Below, in pieces: positions 1-11,417 of a stretch of 64,000 bases of DNA; positions within the stretch are counted from its first letter, which is position 1, and every line of letters begins with the position of its first letter. Position numbers and translations under genes: made by a program. The DNA is from Paraconiothyrium sp. Pb-2020 (lineage: Eukaryota; Ascomycota; Dothideomycetes; Pleosporales; Didymosphaeriaceae), in contig JAJUBI010000001.1 in NCBI GenBank assembly GCA_022419385.1, forward strand, positions 558,001-622,000, written 5' to 3'. Below the pieces are notes generated by a model that searched no databases, was not told the origin of the DNA, and was given only the letters and a program-made list of their open reading frames with translations.

Positions 1-374
1 GTACGTGGTGTAAGATAGCCAACGTATCCTGCGGCTGCAACTTCGCCTGGGGTGAAGACGACGACCTGGTAAGTGTTATTAAGAATTCATACGTGAGCGG
101 ATACAGTCTTGTGTCATACAGGAGAACCAGGTCCACCCCAGTTCGTAGCATTATAATAGAAGGATGTGGAAAAGTTGCCCTTCGACAAATCGGTGTGATC
201 AATAGGCTGGAAAAAGGTTCCGTTGCCAACAAGAGGGACGGCGTCATCGATTAAAGTTGCTTCTTCGTCCGCAGTGAGACCCATCCGTGGAATCTCACCC
301 ATAAGAGGGAATAATCCATGAGTCCTTTGAATCAAGCTTGTGACTAGCAGCACAAGAATTCCTGTAGGCCTCAT
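1..374 (-). CDS. Serine carboxypeptidase S28 family, 5' part only
   Basis: N-terminal part of a secreted prolyl-type serine peptidase (family S28), running off the left edge. Exon 1 is 374-120; intron 119-66 has GTATGA at the donor and ACCAG at the acceptor; exon 2 (65-1) continues in frame. The protein opens with a hydrophobic signal peptide (MRPTGILVLLVTSL). It then shows the family's start signature: FFQPIDHTDLSKGNFSTSF, then WGGPGSPV and VVFTPGEVAAAGY across the splice junction. In the family this segment precedes the oxyanion-hole region; the catalytic Ser, Asp and His lie outside the window. The frame-perfect junction through SPVVVFTPGE makes the model firm. Likely extracellular or vacuolar, cleaving Pro-Xaa bonds (family knowledge). 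Exact substrate unknown. Confidence 0.85.
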
Positions 375-1196
375 GATGGCGTTCCAGTGGCTTCTCAGAT
401 CCCCAAAGACGGATGGGAAGAAGCTTGGAGGAAGTAGCTATCTTGCACCGGTGCTTGCACCGCAAGTGGCCGATCTTTATTCATGCCAGACTTGTCCGAG
501 CGTCGTGTCCTGACATGCTATGCAATAGTCAAGCCGAGCTCTAGCAGTTGGGACGAAAGCTTGAGATTGCTTGGGTCGCTTGTGCCGTCTTGACTGTGAC
601 AGTGCTCGAAGACGTGACTCCGTGGTCTCGGGTCCCAATCACTAGATAACGGCGCGTTGCATAGGCACATCTTGAAGTGACGCTCATTGGTGGACTTAGC
701 CATGCGGATAAGCGACTACCAGATTCGGCAATGGACCTGCCTTACAAACGCAAAACATCGATTCCGACTATGCCGAAACAGTAAGGTGACTTATGATGCT
801 GGTCGAGCGGTTATCTCGAATGTTGAGCGTAATCATCTCCTCTTTCCAAGCGTCAATGGAGATGGGTCAATGAGTACGATTCAGGTTCGTGGGAACGGCT
901 AAAGCCGGTAGAAGAAACATACTTGAAGGCCCTGAAACACAGGCCGCCTGGTGGGGTTCCCCATCAGTACATCCGCGAGATCGCAAACATGTCGGAAGCG
1001 ATACCTACCCGGCCACCCTTGCCCGGCCATCCTTGTTCATTCACACGATCGCTGTACCGTGGCACCGCACTGCGTAGTCCGCATGGTTCTGAGCAAGCGG
1101 CAGTAAATTGGTGCACCTGGATATTTCGTTTGAATCATTTGACACTCAAGAAACACCTTATCATGACTTGTTTTAGTCCTATGTGTCTATGGCTTC
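375..1196. other. Intergenic, no gene seen
   Basis: Upstream of the S28 peptidase and downstream of the amidase. Short open frames on both strands lack family resemblance or plausible splice partners. It should contain the peptidase promoter and the amidase 3' end. Confidence 0.6.
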
Positions 1197-3290
1197 CTAC
1201 GGACTAGAAAAGTCGGGGTTATTGAGTACTTTATCAATAATGCGCATCGCCTGCAAACATTCCTCGTCTTGTAGTCGTGGCGCAACAACCTGTATGGCGC
1301 ACGGAGCTCCATTCGTGGCATCCGGGTTATCTGTCTAAAGTCAATGTTTTCTTTCGTCTTATTTTATGGCCTATACACGTTAATGGTGCTTACAATCAGG
1401 CTCGAAGGGTCCGACCGCTTTCTGCGGATGGGAATCAACGTCCTTAGATGCCTTTTCGAACGGAATGATACCAGCAGGATACTAAAGAAATCAGTTCAGC
1501 GCGTATTTCAGTTCTACATATACTAGGATAACTCACATCTATCAGGTTCCACATACACGTATACACTGGCACGCCGTAAGAGTCATGCGGTACGGCGGTC
1601 GTCGCTGCCCCAGGTGCCAAAACGACATCTAGCTCGTATTCCCGCCAAAGGGCATGCCATGCGGCAGCATATGCATCGCGCGCCATTGTCAACGAGTGAA
1701 GTCGTTGAGGCAGATCCAGCGCTGGATCGACAGGGAAACCTCCTGTGAAGGGATGCACGCCTTTAGCTAAGGATGCCACGAGTGGCTCGCCCAATACCTG
1801 GTCCAATGGCTTGACATCTGGGGAAGGCAGGATAGAGTAGTATTGGAAGCTAAGACGGCCACCGAGCCCAGCGCCGCTGTTGGCGGCATCATGAGGCAGT
1901 CTGACTAAGAGATGTTCTGCACTGAGGAGCCGCGAGACGGCCTCTTCAAGTGCTCGGCGTACTGGTGGCTGTAGAGGGTATTCTGGGTCCTCAGCAAGGA
2001 TGCCGATAGTCAGCTTCTTATATGTTTTGGGTGTGTCAATTTCGCGCCAGGCCAGAGGAATGGCTTTCGGATCATAGCGTGAGCCATTTGCAGTACTGCT
2101 GCCGACAACAGTACGCATGAAGAGCGCCAAATCGTCGACTGAGTGGCCTAGTGGTCCGGCAGCAGGGGTGATTCCACCGGGGACGTGAAGCATGGGGTAG
2201 GGGAAAGGAGCCTGGCCGCCATACGGAACGCGGTCTATGCTAGGTTTGAAGCCGTAGACGCCGCAGCACAGCGATGGGATGCGAATCGAACCAGCAATGT
2301 CGGTTCCCAGACCAATTGGAGAGCCCCGAAAGGCGACCAGAGCACCCTCACCGCCCGAGGAGCCGCCTGCTGTCAAGCTCGTGTTATGCGGATTTAACGT
2401 GCGGCCGAAGATATTATTTTCCGAATCAGCGGTCTATGAGAAAGCTCAGTCAGCAAAGCAGAGCGAGAACGTAGCTCAAACACGGAAAGGAAAGGAAAAG
2501 GCGGAAAGGGGAAAGCGTTGGGTTGCAGTCAGTGTAAGTCGAAGAATTGGAAAGTCGGTTTCTGGGAAGAAGTACTATATCAAGAAAGTCATACCATCAT
2601 CGTCTGCGGCACGTTCGTCTTACAAAATAATACAGCACCCGCATCAAGCAACAGCTCAACCACATTTGAGTTCGAAGATGCTGGCCCTGCTGAAAGACTC
2701 TTCACGAAGCCCAAAGTGCCAAACTGGCCTTTGACTTGGAAACACTCCTGTCATCACGCGTTGGTCAGTGCAATGCTTGCGCAATATCTATGTAAAAGTA
2801 CCTTAAGGCTTATGGGAAGCCCATGAAGCAGTCCTTTTGGTTTCTTGTGCTCACTGTGGTAGCGATCCAGCTCTTTGGCCCTCTCTAAGCCCTCTTCGAA
2901 GAATATCTCGGTCAAGCAGCTCGTCTTTTCCACATAGACCATCAGCAACCGGAATTCCATCATCAGAGAATTCTCATCACCACTTACGAATTGCTGAGCC
3001 AAGGCAGCTCGCTTGCAAAATGCAAGAGTCACCTCCTCGGCACCGAGTCTGCCTGTCCCCAAATCGCGCAACAGATCACGAAGGCTGTAGTTTTCCGTAA
3101 TTTCCAGCTCTTTGCGCGTTAGGAGCCCTGACTTTTTCACGACTTGGCGCTCAATCAAGCGTCCTCCGTCGGGTTTCCCGGTGCCCGCGAGCTTCACGAG
3201 CGCATCTGGCGACAAAATCCATCCCGGAGGTATGGCTGCTTGCTGCTTAGCTCGATGCTCTGCAGCGAGTTCTTGCCAAGTCACCGTCAT
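1197..3290 (-). CDS. Amidase signature family (acetamidase/FAAH-like)
   Basis: Hydrolyses carboxylic amides to acid plus ammonia (family knowledge); probably cytosolic, as no signal peptide is seen. Five exons: 3290-2802, 2747-2595, 2433-1537, 1481-1394 and 1330-1197, giving 586 aa, normal for fungal acetamidases. The start MTVTWQELAAEH is typical of the family; an ATG-less extension upstream is ignored. The Ser-cisSer-Lys triad is intact: Lys163 in PISLK, Ser239 in GGSSGG and Ser263 in GTDIAGSIR, with the same 24-residue spacing between the serines as in FAAH. The last intron must use the acceptor ending ACAG at 1331; the TTTAG four bases upstream would create a stop. The 161-bp second intron is longer than its neighbours. 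Substrate unknown. Confidence 0.9.
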
Positions 3291-4170
3291 GCTTAGGAGT
3301 GCAATAGGATCGAGTGTTTTGGGCTGGCGGGAATGCTCTGTCAGTTTCTTCCGAGTGTCCCCAATTTCCAAAAGCAACACTTAGGTTTGGTGTGGTGGTA
3401 GGCCAGCAATGCTGCAGATATTGATTTGCGGCACAGTGTTTCCAAGGTTCTTTCGCGTTTACCTCCTCAAGAGCGCTTTTGCAGAGACATCAGTTGACAA
3501 TGTCGACTCACACAGCGTGTTAATAAACAGAATTATGGCTGAGATATTGATAGAGAAATCATACAAATCTGGAGACGGCAGCGAGGAATTACACGAGGAG
3601 GCTTCCAGCGCATATAGTGACTCGATGTGGTTAGTCTCATTTTTGTGGCTCGACTGCGTTGCCCCACGCGGAACAGCGAGCGCGATGTTAGCGCTTCTCC
3701 ACCACAAACCTAGTGGGGCGATAGAGCATGAGACCATGCATATCATAAGCGATATCTTACTCGGTCCTATCATAGGTTTGTTCCCTCAGATATCTTCACT
3801 CTTCAAATCTTCAAGCGGAACGGTTCCGTGAATGCGTAGATATTTGAAACTCCAAGAGTAATGTGTTAGGACCGGATCCATGTGGCATTCACCTAGGACT
3901 ATCTGTCAGACACGGGATCGAGCGGGCATCAGGTGAATGAAGGCTTGAGTATATTGCAACACACTATCAGGAGCTTTGGCTGTGATCACATGCAGAGGCA
4001 AATCAGGAGCATGGACATTTTCTTGCAAGGCTACAAAGTGTCGATGCGAACCAACATTAAGACAACCAAATCCATTTCATTTAACGTTAACTCCTAAGTC
4101 CAGATTGTCATAGGTCGTTCCATGACTATATTTCAGAATCCTCGTGGTCAGTGGATGCAACCCTGTCCTA
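3291..4170. other. Intergenic between amidase and MFS gene
   Basis: Holds the amidase promoter and the MFS 3' end. A 140-codon plus-strand frame and a 104-codon minus-strand frame overlap here; neither resembles a protein family and neither is called. Confidence 0.6.
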
Positions 4171-6167
4171 TCAACCAATGGATCTCTTCTTAGCCACCAG
4201 TCCCTCATATCTAGGCGCCATTTTCACGCGGATCTTCTTACCCCAGAGGAGAAGTGGCACGTAGAGTATCCCAATGAAGAAGGACAAGCACCCAATTGTA
4301 ATAAACATGTTGCTGAGACCCATACTCGTCCACCACGGAACCATGGCAAACGGCACAGCCATGCTAAGAGCGTTTCTAAAGAATGCTACCACAATGAATG
4401 CTTCGGCAACAATCTGTAGTGACAGAGCTATTAGCAGCATTCCGTGAAACATGGTATAGTTGGACCTACATCGCGGTAGCTGTCGACCAGTACTGTGAAT
4501 GCAACTTCACCGATCGAACCCATACCGAAGGCAAAGAAGGCACCACCGATACTAGGAAGTATCCAGTGCATCCCCTATCACAGGTATTAGCAGCTTCGCC
4601 ACTGTATAGATAAGAGGGTCTAAGAATCGAAACTTCTCACCCGGTCAGCTGTGACACCAAACATGATCAGGCCACCGGCCATGCTGAAGACGGACACGTA
4701 TAGCAAATGTAGACGCATCTCAGGCTCAAACACATTTTTGTTCCTGCGAGCGAGACGCACGACGATCCAGTCGGATAGCGGCCCGCCATAGAGGGTGCCG
4801 AAAACGTTTCCGACGAAGGGACCAAGTGTCATGTAGCCGACGCCGGCAGTGGTGAATCTGTAGGGGGGCATCGAGAAGACAATGGAGATCATAGCCATGA
4901 CCAAAACTAGCCAGGCAACAACGGCAGCGAATTGCAATGCCGTGAACATGACGTGCGGCAGCGTTATGACTTGCAGCGGCAGCACGAACAGCTTTCCCAG
5001 CGGTTCATCTGTTGGCGTCCACAGCCGCATACGCTGACGATATGTGTGTGGCGTATACGCCGTGGCATACACTGAAGCAGAGTCCATCTTGGCGAGTGTG
5101 TCGGGGGTCTTAAAATCGCTGTTGTCGCCAGCTGTCTTCAGATCCTCGCCATGGACCGAAGAAAGGGCGGTGATATCGGCAGTTGGATATCCCACGTACA
5201 CGGGTACGAACTTGGTCTCCTCATAGGCGAAGAGAAAGACGAAGAAGAGGATAGTGAGGCAGATTGAGAGAGTGTAGTATGACCATCTCCAGCCTTGTGT
5301 GGCGGCCTGGGAGCCGGCGGCCAAAGGCGTGAGGAAACTGCCCATCATGACGGCTCCAAAGTAGACGGCATTTGCAGCGCCTCGCTGGTGGACGAAGAAC
5401 AAGTCGGCGATCTATAAGGCAAAATGAAATTAGCAAAGAAATCTGCTCAGAGAGCATACTCATTTGGCCTTACCGTCATTTGTACAGCGGTCTCGTTTAT
5501 AGCACCGGCCAGGCCACTAATGACTGCGGTAACTATGAGCTCAGCTTTGGTGTTCATTCTGGATGTCCACCAAGTAGCCCCGGCAAGAACCGCGATCGAT
5601 AGGAGATAGGATGGCCGGCGTCCATATTTGACAGTCAGAGGGATGAACAAGAGACAACCGACGGCGAGTCCCGCCAGATTCGCAGACTGCGCGTCGTTAA
5701 GGTCTGAAGTGGTGACGCCCATATCGACTTGCATCTGCTGCCAGAACACTGTTTGGACCATCAAGCTAGGACTTTTAGCAGCTGAAGAATTGCTATTTGG
5801 GCAAGACAGTGTTAGACAAAAGCTCACTTGGTGAACACAGCCAACGTCTTCCGAAGATGAGCATGATGTTGGTCACTTTGCGCCATATTGGCCAATTCTA
5901 TTGTACGGTGAGCATATATGCTACAGAAGACCATTAAGTATGAGGCTGCCTCACCAGTGGCTCATTCGGGTCCTCGGACGGTTGGGGAGAAAGGACAATC
6001 CTCGCACTTGCGACGGACTCGCGATCTTCAATACAGCATCAGGGTCAGTAGGTTCAGCGATCGCGGATAGCACCCATCTCGGGGTGAACGACAGATGACA
6101 TACATTGCGTGAGAGTTACGGTTCCGGGTGGGAGCCCTTCCTCGGTTTGATTTGTGACGGTAGGCAT
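4171..6167 (-). CDS. MFS transporter, drug/toxin efflux type
   Basis: Plasma-membrane permease of the major facilitator superfamily, 12 helices predicted. Seven exons: 6167-6104, 6025-5955, 5897-5828, 5781-5474, 5411-4641, 4574-4470 and 4413-4171; about 543 aa. The N-terminus has the EGLPPGTV and VLSPQPSEDPNEPLNWP pattern common in fungal MFS exporters, followed by the loop 2-3 motif (VKYGRRPSYL), a large central loop (about residues 260-330) and TLYGGPLSDW in the second half. The third intron (5827-5782, 46 bp) was chosen because it has GTGAGC, CTAAC and TTCAG and repairs the frame; the resulting helix 1 is weakly hydrophobic, so this junction is the least certain. Divergent from a Zn2Cys6 factor that may regulate it (inference). 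Substrate unknown. Confidence 0.85.
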
Positions 6168-6918
6168 GGCTGGAGGTTCGCGCTTTCTGATCGAATAGAC
6201 TTATGATACAAGACACGAATCATCCAGAAGGTCGTAGCAACATCACAGGTCATAACTTATATCTTCAGGTGTGACACTGGTGACAATCTCCGCAGCGGTC
6301 GTGGAAGACTAGTTAGATAATATTATCTCTGCAGCGTTACAGTTGTAGGAAGGTGCAGCCGCCGATGGCGCAGCAGCGCACCCGCAAGCCGTTACCGATA
6401 CAGATGATACGCGCATTGGCCTTAGCCTTGCGCATCCGGGCACGAGGGTGATAAGCTGTAGCGGAACAGAGGCGGAATCTGGGGCAGTTGAGCCTAGTCG
6501 CCCCGCGTAGCAGGGTTCGGCGGTTTTCCAATACGAGTACCATGTGTGGACAACATATATAACCAATCGAGCTCGTTTGAGGGCTGGCGACAGACAGGAC
6601 GAGCAAAATAGAGAGGTATTCAAGTACGGCACGTGATCTTTAAACTGCCCAGGTGCCGGGGCCCTTGCGCCGCTTGATAAGACTAATGCACGCCTCGCCG
6701 CTAAGGATCGGCGGTGCCTGACCCCAGATAAACAACCTTTCGTCCCCAGATTTGGCTTGATCGGGGTAATACTTGCGCTCTTCCTGCTCCATCCTCCCTT
6801 CCATCTCATGCTGTTGTCCAATCGCGTCCGAGCATCAACGCTCGTCTTTCCAGGATCCTCGAGAGCGTCATCAAAGCAATCGCACAGCTAGATATCCACT
6901 ACATGAAGGGAAGAATCA
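6168..6918. promoter_or_regulatory. Shared intergenic region, MFS exporter / Zn2Cys6 factor
   Basis: 751 bp between two divergent starts. An inverted CGCCG...CGGCG repeat (6696-6713), i.e. CCG-N8-CGG at 6698-6711, has the form of a Zn2Cys6 dimer site. Its position between a regulator and a transporter makes autoregulation or co-regulation plausible, but this is inference. Minus-strand frames of 89 and 170 codons here have no family features. Confidence 0.35.
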
Positions 6919-8523
6919 ATGAAGATTAGCAGCAGCGGCAGGAGAACCAGAGGGGGCTGCATCAATTGCAAAAAGCGCAAGCGCAAGTGCGATGAGGAGA
7001 GGCCTCAATGCAGGGCGTGTACGCATCGGAAAATACGATGCGAGGGCTACGAACATCCAGTGCGGTGGGTCGACGGCATAGCGTCCAGAGGCCGATTCGT
7101 GGGTGTGAGCAACCCTGGCATACTCCTACAGACGGCACCATCTCCGACAACAGAGGTCCACGAGAATGCCACACCTACATATCCTGTTGGACAGCTGGTC
7201 TCGACGCCACTGGAAACTTCGGCAGTTCTTGCGCGCAGGGCGGTGACAGAGAAGGATAGCATCTCGGATGAGGAGCGTATCGCTTTCGAAAATTGTACGT
7301 GCAGTGCTACCCTACCGTAAAGATTCCAACTGTGACTATATTTGATCACACTAACGTGTGGCATCGAATAGTTCTTGCCGAAGGCCTCCACCAACTGTGC
7401 AATGCAGAGGTCTACAGCTGGCTGGCCGTCTTCTTCAGAGCGGCATCGAAGGAGTCTAGAGCTTTGCCGCTCGTGGGCGCTGCGCTACAGGCCTACTACG
7501 AGAACGGGTGGACGGTGACCGCGATCGAGCGTATGGACCAATCAATTCGCACCTTTCGCGCCGATTTGGAGCTTCTCGGCAGTGAGAGGCGCGCTGCTAC
7601 CATTTGCAGCGGGTTGCTCATCTGTACTATGTGTGTAAGTAAGTACCGTGGAAGACGAAGAGCATGCTAACGATCCGGGACGGTCTACATAGCTATATCA
7701 GAATAGACCGATTACGCCATATCTCCACCTTCTGGCCGATATGCACGATCTGAAAGGCAGTCTTGCAGGTCTGCAACCAGATCCCCGGGTGCATCTGCCC
7801 TCGCAGCACGTTCTTGAGGTCCTGGGCGTTATGGACATGCCATCATTCTTGATAGGACGCTTACATCCTAGCCTCGGTATCTGGAGACACGTGCGTGGCC
7901 TACGCAGTGAGGGCAGTGACCAAGTCCTAGGCAAAATCGAGGCTGTGACGGGCATGCCGAGGAGCCTGCTGGACATTTTTGCTGAAGTGTCCACTCTGAG
8001 CGACGAAAACCAGGAGGTCGAAGCTTTGTTCTGGAGCTGGCAGGGATGCGTGGGCACTTTTGATCAGTGCCTTCTCTGGGACAGCTGGCGGTATGCCGGC
8101 ATACTTGACTGTCGCCGCCGCCTGCGATGTCGAGTGATAGCAACCGCGTCACCCATAAGCTCCGGATCATCTATTTCAGAAAACAACTCCAACAACGAAG
8201 CGGTCCTCTGCCGCCTCATCGCATCGCTCGACGCACTGGTTCGCAAAGTCGAAACAGCGGGTAAGCTTGAACCTATATTCTTGAACAAAGGACTGGTTTT
8301 TCCCTACACGTTGGCGAGCCTCGAGGTCCCTCTGCTCCGAGCCAACCCGCTGTGGAAATCCACGCTGACAAGCTTGCGCTCGACTTTCTTCTACAAGGAT
8401 GGTATCGCCATCGTGGACGAGACCATACTTGAGTTACTTGACAAAGCTTGGGAGGCTGGCTCCGAACTTCCCGACATTGATCAAGCTGCGAGAGAGCAGG
8501 GGTTCGAGCTTGGAATATTTTGA
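6919..8523 (+). CDS. Zn2Cys6 fungal transcription factor
   Basis: Nuclear sequence-specific regulator. Exons 6919-7294, 7372-7634 and 7693-8523; 489 aa. The binuclear zinc cluster is complete: Cys14, 17, 24, 31, 34 and 41 (C-x2-C-x6-C-x6-C-x2-C-x6-C) with a basic KKRKRK stretch between Cys17 and Cys24. The remaining ~400 residues are helical and resemble the fungal-specific regulatory region (Fungal_trans_2 type), starting around LAEGLHQLCNAEVYSWL. Both introns have GTACGT/GTAAGT donors and AG acceptors and preserve the frame. Divergent from the MFS exporter, so a pathway-specific role is possible but unproven. Confidence 0.9.
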
Positions 8524-8580
8524 GAGGACTGATGGTATGTGTCCATATGCGTGCTCGTTCAAGGACTCTTCCATCATTGA

Positions 8581-9183
8581 GGAAATGTCCAAGTCCACGC
8601 TAGGCTCTGGATCCAGCTGATCGCGCAATGTCGGACGCGCACGCTCTTCCTCTACAGCAGCCGAAGAGAAAGCCGGGTTCTTTCGGAGGCGCCTACTGGG
8701 AGTCCGAGTCATTACTTCGGCCTTTGTGCAGTGTCGGCTTTGCCGACGGGAATCTTCCAAAAGCTAAGAGTCTCTGTATATCGAAACGATTCCGGGAGTA
8801 AAACATTACTACAGGAAGTTTGTCCAAACGCATCAACCTTGATCCCCGGGGTTGGGACCAGTGAGGAGGCTCAAGAGGGAGCTTGTCAATCACTTACAAG
8901 GGCGAACCGCCAGCCTACTGCATTCATCTCAGTTTATAGCGACGAAGAAACGGCTTGGGCTCAGGCAGAGATGCGGAGAGAGCGAGGGAAACTTGACGTC
9001 AAAATCATAGAAATTGACGTCCTAAAGGCACGGCGGAGAATGGAGTATCGAAACATCAGGGATCTTGCGACGAAGTGGAACGTTTGGATCGAAGAAGATG
9101 TCTATAACAATTCTAGACACGAATGGATCTTTCTGCACCGAATTTACCGAGACGCGATTGTTGGCACATGGGAAGTAAAGTAG
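8581..9183 (+). pseudogene. Orphan domain fragment resembling fungal DUF7587
   Basis: An open frame runs 8581-9183 with no ATG before about 8971, although its C-terminal ~100 residues look like a real domain: TAFISVYSDEETAWAQAE, then a KIIEIDV strand, a conserved helix and EWIFLHRIYRDAIVG. This order (F-I-S-V-x-S, EID, FLHRI) recalls a domain that recurs in ascomycete proteins and that I believe is DUF7587; the name is from memory. An ATG at 8628 lies in another frame and reaches a stop; splicing it in would need a 53-bp intron with a poor GTTCTT donor. Either the first exon is missed or the gene has lost its 5' end. It starts 60 bp after the stop of the Zn2Cys6 gene. Confidence 0.4.
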
Positions 9184-9664
9184 GGAAGCCTCTCTCTGCT
9201 CCACGACAGAGATTTCGAAGCGGCGGTGTACAAGGCGGGTGTGCAACGCATGTCGTCCGGTATCGTGCAACACGCTGAGAACGAAATGTACCCCGGCCGT
9301 ATCGTAATTCGTATTTAGTACCCGGTGACCGGTGTTGCCATGCAATTGCGCAGAATAAGACAAGCTTTGATGCCCTGTGTTGGCCCAGGATTGGCTGTGC
9401 AGAGGCTGACCATACCTAAAGCTTGAACTACTTCAGCTGAACCGCTTGAGCTCCTACCAAAGTTGGACCTGCTAGGTCGCCACTGCCGTTTTACCGCCTA
9501 TCGCCTGTGGCTCAGCTCGAAGGATGACACGCTAAGGGCGCACGGACCCTGTGTAAGGCTACAATGGTATGTACCCTCGGGCTCGGTCGAAATGCTGGCG
9601 TGAGAACTTAAATAACAGCGATCCGCCTCTCACGGCGAACGCTATAGATTATACATTATTCGTG
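9184..9664. other. Intergenic, probable promoter of arrestin-like gene
   Basis: No convincing coding frame on either strand; a 113-codon minus-strand frame overlaps the preceding domain antisense and is dismissed. Confidence 0.55.
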
Positions 9665-11059
9665 ATGCCAAACCGCTTGAATCAACCTCATCGAGATATC
9701 TTCGTGTCAGTACCTGCGCAGGCAGAGTCATGCTGGACGAGCGGCGATGTGGTTCGTGGGACAGTAAGAGTTAAAGTCACTTCGAGGCCTCAAAGAGTAA
9801 GTTTTGGAGTATCCTGTGTTGCTGCAGGTTACCTCTCTCAATGTCAAGAAATACTTCATTACTCACGCATGACTTCATAGGTCAACATAACATTTCGGGG
9901 CCGCATGAAGTGCGCAATTACTCGTACGAACGGGCAAAGCTCCACCACCTACAAAGAAAAGCCAGATTTCTTCATGCGAACATTGGAGCTCTATGCTTCA
10001 CCCATAGGTGGCCAAAGCTATGACATCGTCTGTGCCAACAAGGGCGTCACAGAGGACAACAGGGTCGAGCTGCCTTTCGAGTTTATATGGCCCGAACGCA
10101 CTGAATTATCGCCCGGCCCTAAATGGCTACCAAATCCCTCTTTCGAGCACGAATGTGGAGGTCCCCTCCCGCCTACTTATTACCGATCTTGGGGGAACGA
10201 GCTTATAGTGGAATATTTTCTCGAAGCAAGACTCTATACAGCCGGGAGATACGATGCGGCACAGGAAGTCAGGTGCCCGCTCAACTACCGACCATCTCCT
10301 CCTATACCAAATCCTATTCCGCCAGTACCAAACGCTGTTACCATCTACTCTAGGAACGGCATAGTCGCTCGCACATACCGACTACATCCAGATTACGACC
10401 CGAACGAAGGTTGGCGTGCAAGGATCAAGCACAGTTGGAATAAAGATAAAGACACAACGCCCTACGCCAATTACATGATCGGGGTCTCATGCCCTAGCGT
10501 GCTGATATATGGGCAGCCCATTGTCTTAACCTTGTCTCTCAACCATATTGAGCGCTCGAAGGATGTCCCCGATCCTCCACCTGTTCATCTCCGCCGGGTC
10601 AGTGTCAGACTATCTAGCTACCTGAAAGTCCGTATACCTTCTCGTTCACTCTTTGGCACCAGTGACATGGATGAGAGCCATAACGACAAGGTCATCTTTC
10701 TGGACAAAAGATTCATGATGGGCGAAGGACTCCTAATGTATGACGGCATGACTGCAACTACAGCTGAAGTACCATTACTACTTGCCCCAGCTTTCAGGAC
10801 CTACGGTCTAGAATTGACACACAAGCTCAAAGTGGAGCTCTGGGGCGAATGTGCCAGGGAGCAATTCCGCTTCACGCCTGTGCAGGGGCCTGTTTTGATT
10901 CTAGCAGGCGGTAGGACTCCGATGGATGGTCCGGCTCTGCTACCACCCTCACCTCTACCTCCCATCGACGCGAAAAGTGCTGAAGCTGCAGCCGAAGCAC
11001 CGCCGCCAATGGAGGAAGACACAGCGCCACCTCCATATCAAGTATTGGATAAGGACTAG
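9665..11059 (+). CDS. Alpha-arrestin-like protein with C-terminal PPPY
   Basis: Arrestin-fold adaptor, in fungi typically linking nutrient transporters to the HECT ubiquitin ligase Rsp5 for endocytosis (family knowledge). Exons 9665-9796 and 9881-11059; 436 aa. The start MPNRLNQPHRDIFVSV was chosen because it is the first ATG opening into the arrestin N-domain (SGDVVRGTVRVKV, then VNITFRGRMKC across the junction). The C-domain follows at about 170-390 (YMIGVSCPSVLIYGQPIVLTL). The Pro-rich tail ends in APPPYQVLDKD, where PPPY (about 427-430) fits the PPxY motif bound by WW domains. A second arrestin-fold gene lies 8.7 kb downstream but is only distantly similar. Confidence 0.85.
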
Positions 11060-11417
11060 AACTTGATTTCGTTATGTTGGATTGCCCCAGAATATGTAGT
11101 TCAGCGGAAGGTACCGGTTTCGCATCCCTATTGCTTCATCTTTTCTTTTCTAGATACCCCAGTTTCTTGTGTTTCTAGTCGACAATCGATTCAGGACTTC
11201 TGTCTCCCTTCAAAGTGTTGTGTATGCACAACGTGAGTACTGCCTAAGTATATCATTGTTGTTAAAGCATTGTGCAGAAATTCTGAATGCCCCCTGGCAT
11301 CAAGGCTACATTGTTCACTCGTTTCCTCCTAGTCTATATCAATGCCACCCCCTTACAACGATTTGGTAGCCACGACCATCGCACCCGCCGGAGCGGACAT
11401 ATACGCCAGAATTCACA
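11060..11417. other. Intergenic
   Basis: 358 bp between two same-strand genes; no coding signal. It contains the arrestin 3' end and the next promoter, with a C/T-rich stretch at 11320-11350. Confidence 0.5.

Noticed and set aside
3409..3831. 140-codon plus-strand frame
   Set aside because: Starts with an ATG but shows no family features and is paired with a 104-codon antisense frame; chance ORF most likely.
5799..5897. Two tiny introns (29 and 35 bp) at the start of MFS helix 1
   Set aside because: They would also restore the frame, but both are below the usual minimum; a single 46-bp intron with a CTAAC branch explains it better.
6309..6821. 170-codon minus-strand frame upstream of the Zn2Cys6 gene
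   Set aside because: No domain, no splice partner, overlaps another frame of similar quality; composition looks random.
1..8523. S28 peptidase, amidase, exporter and Zn2Cys6 factor as a biosynthetic gene cluster
   Set aside because: No polyketide, peptide or terpene synthase or tailoring oxidase nearby; the grouping is ordinary for fungal metabolic genes.
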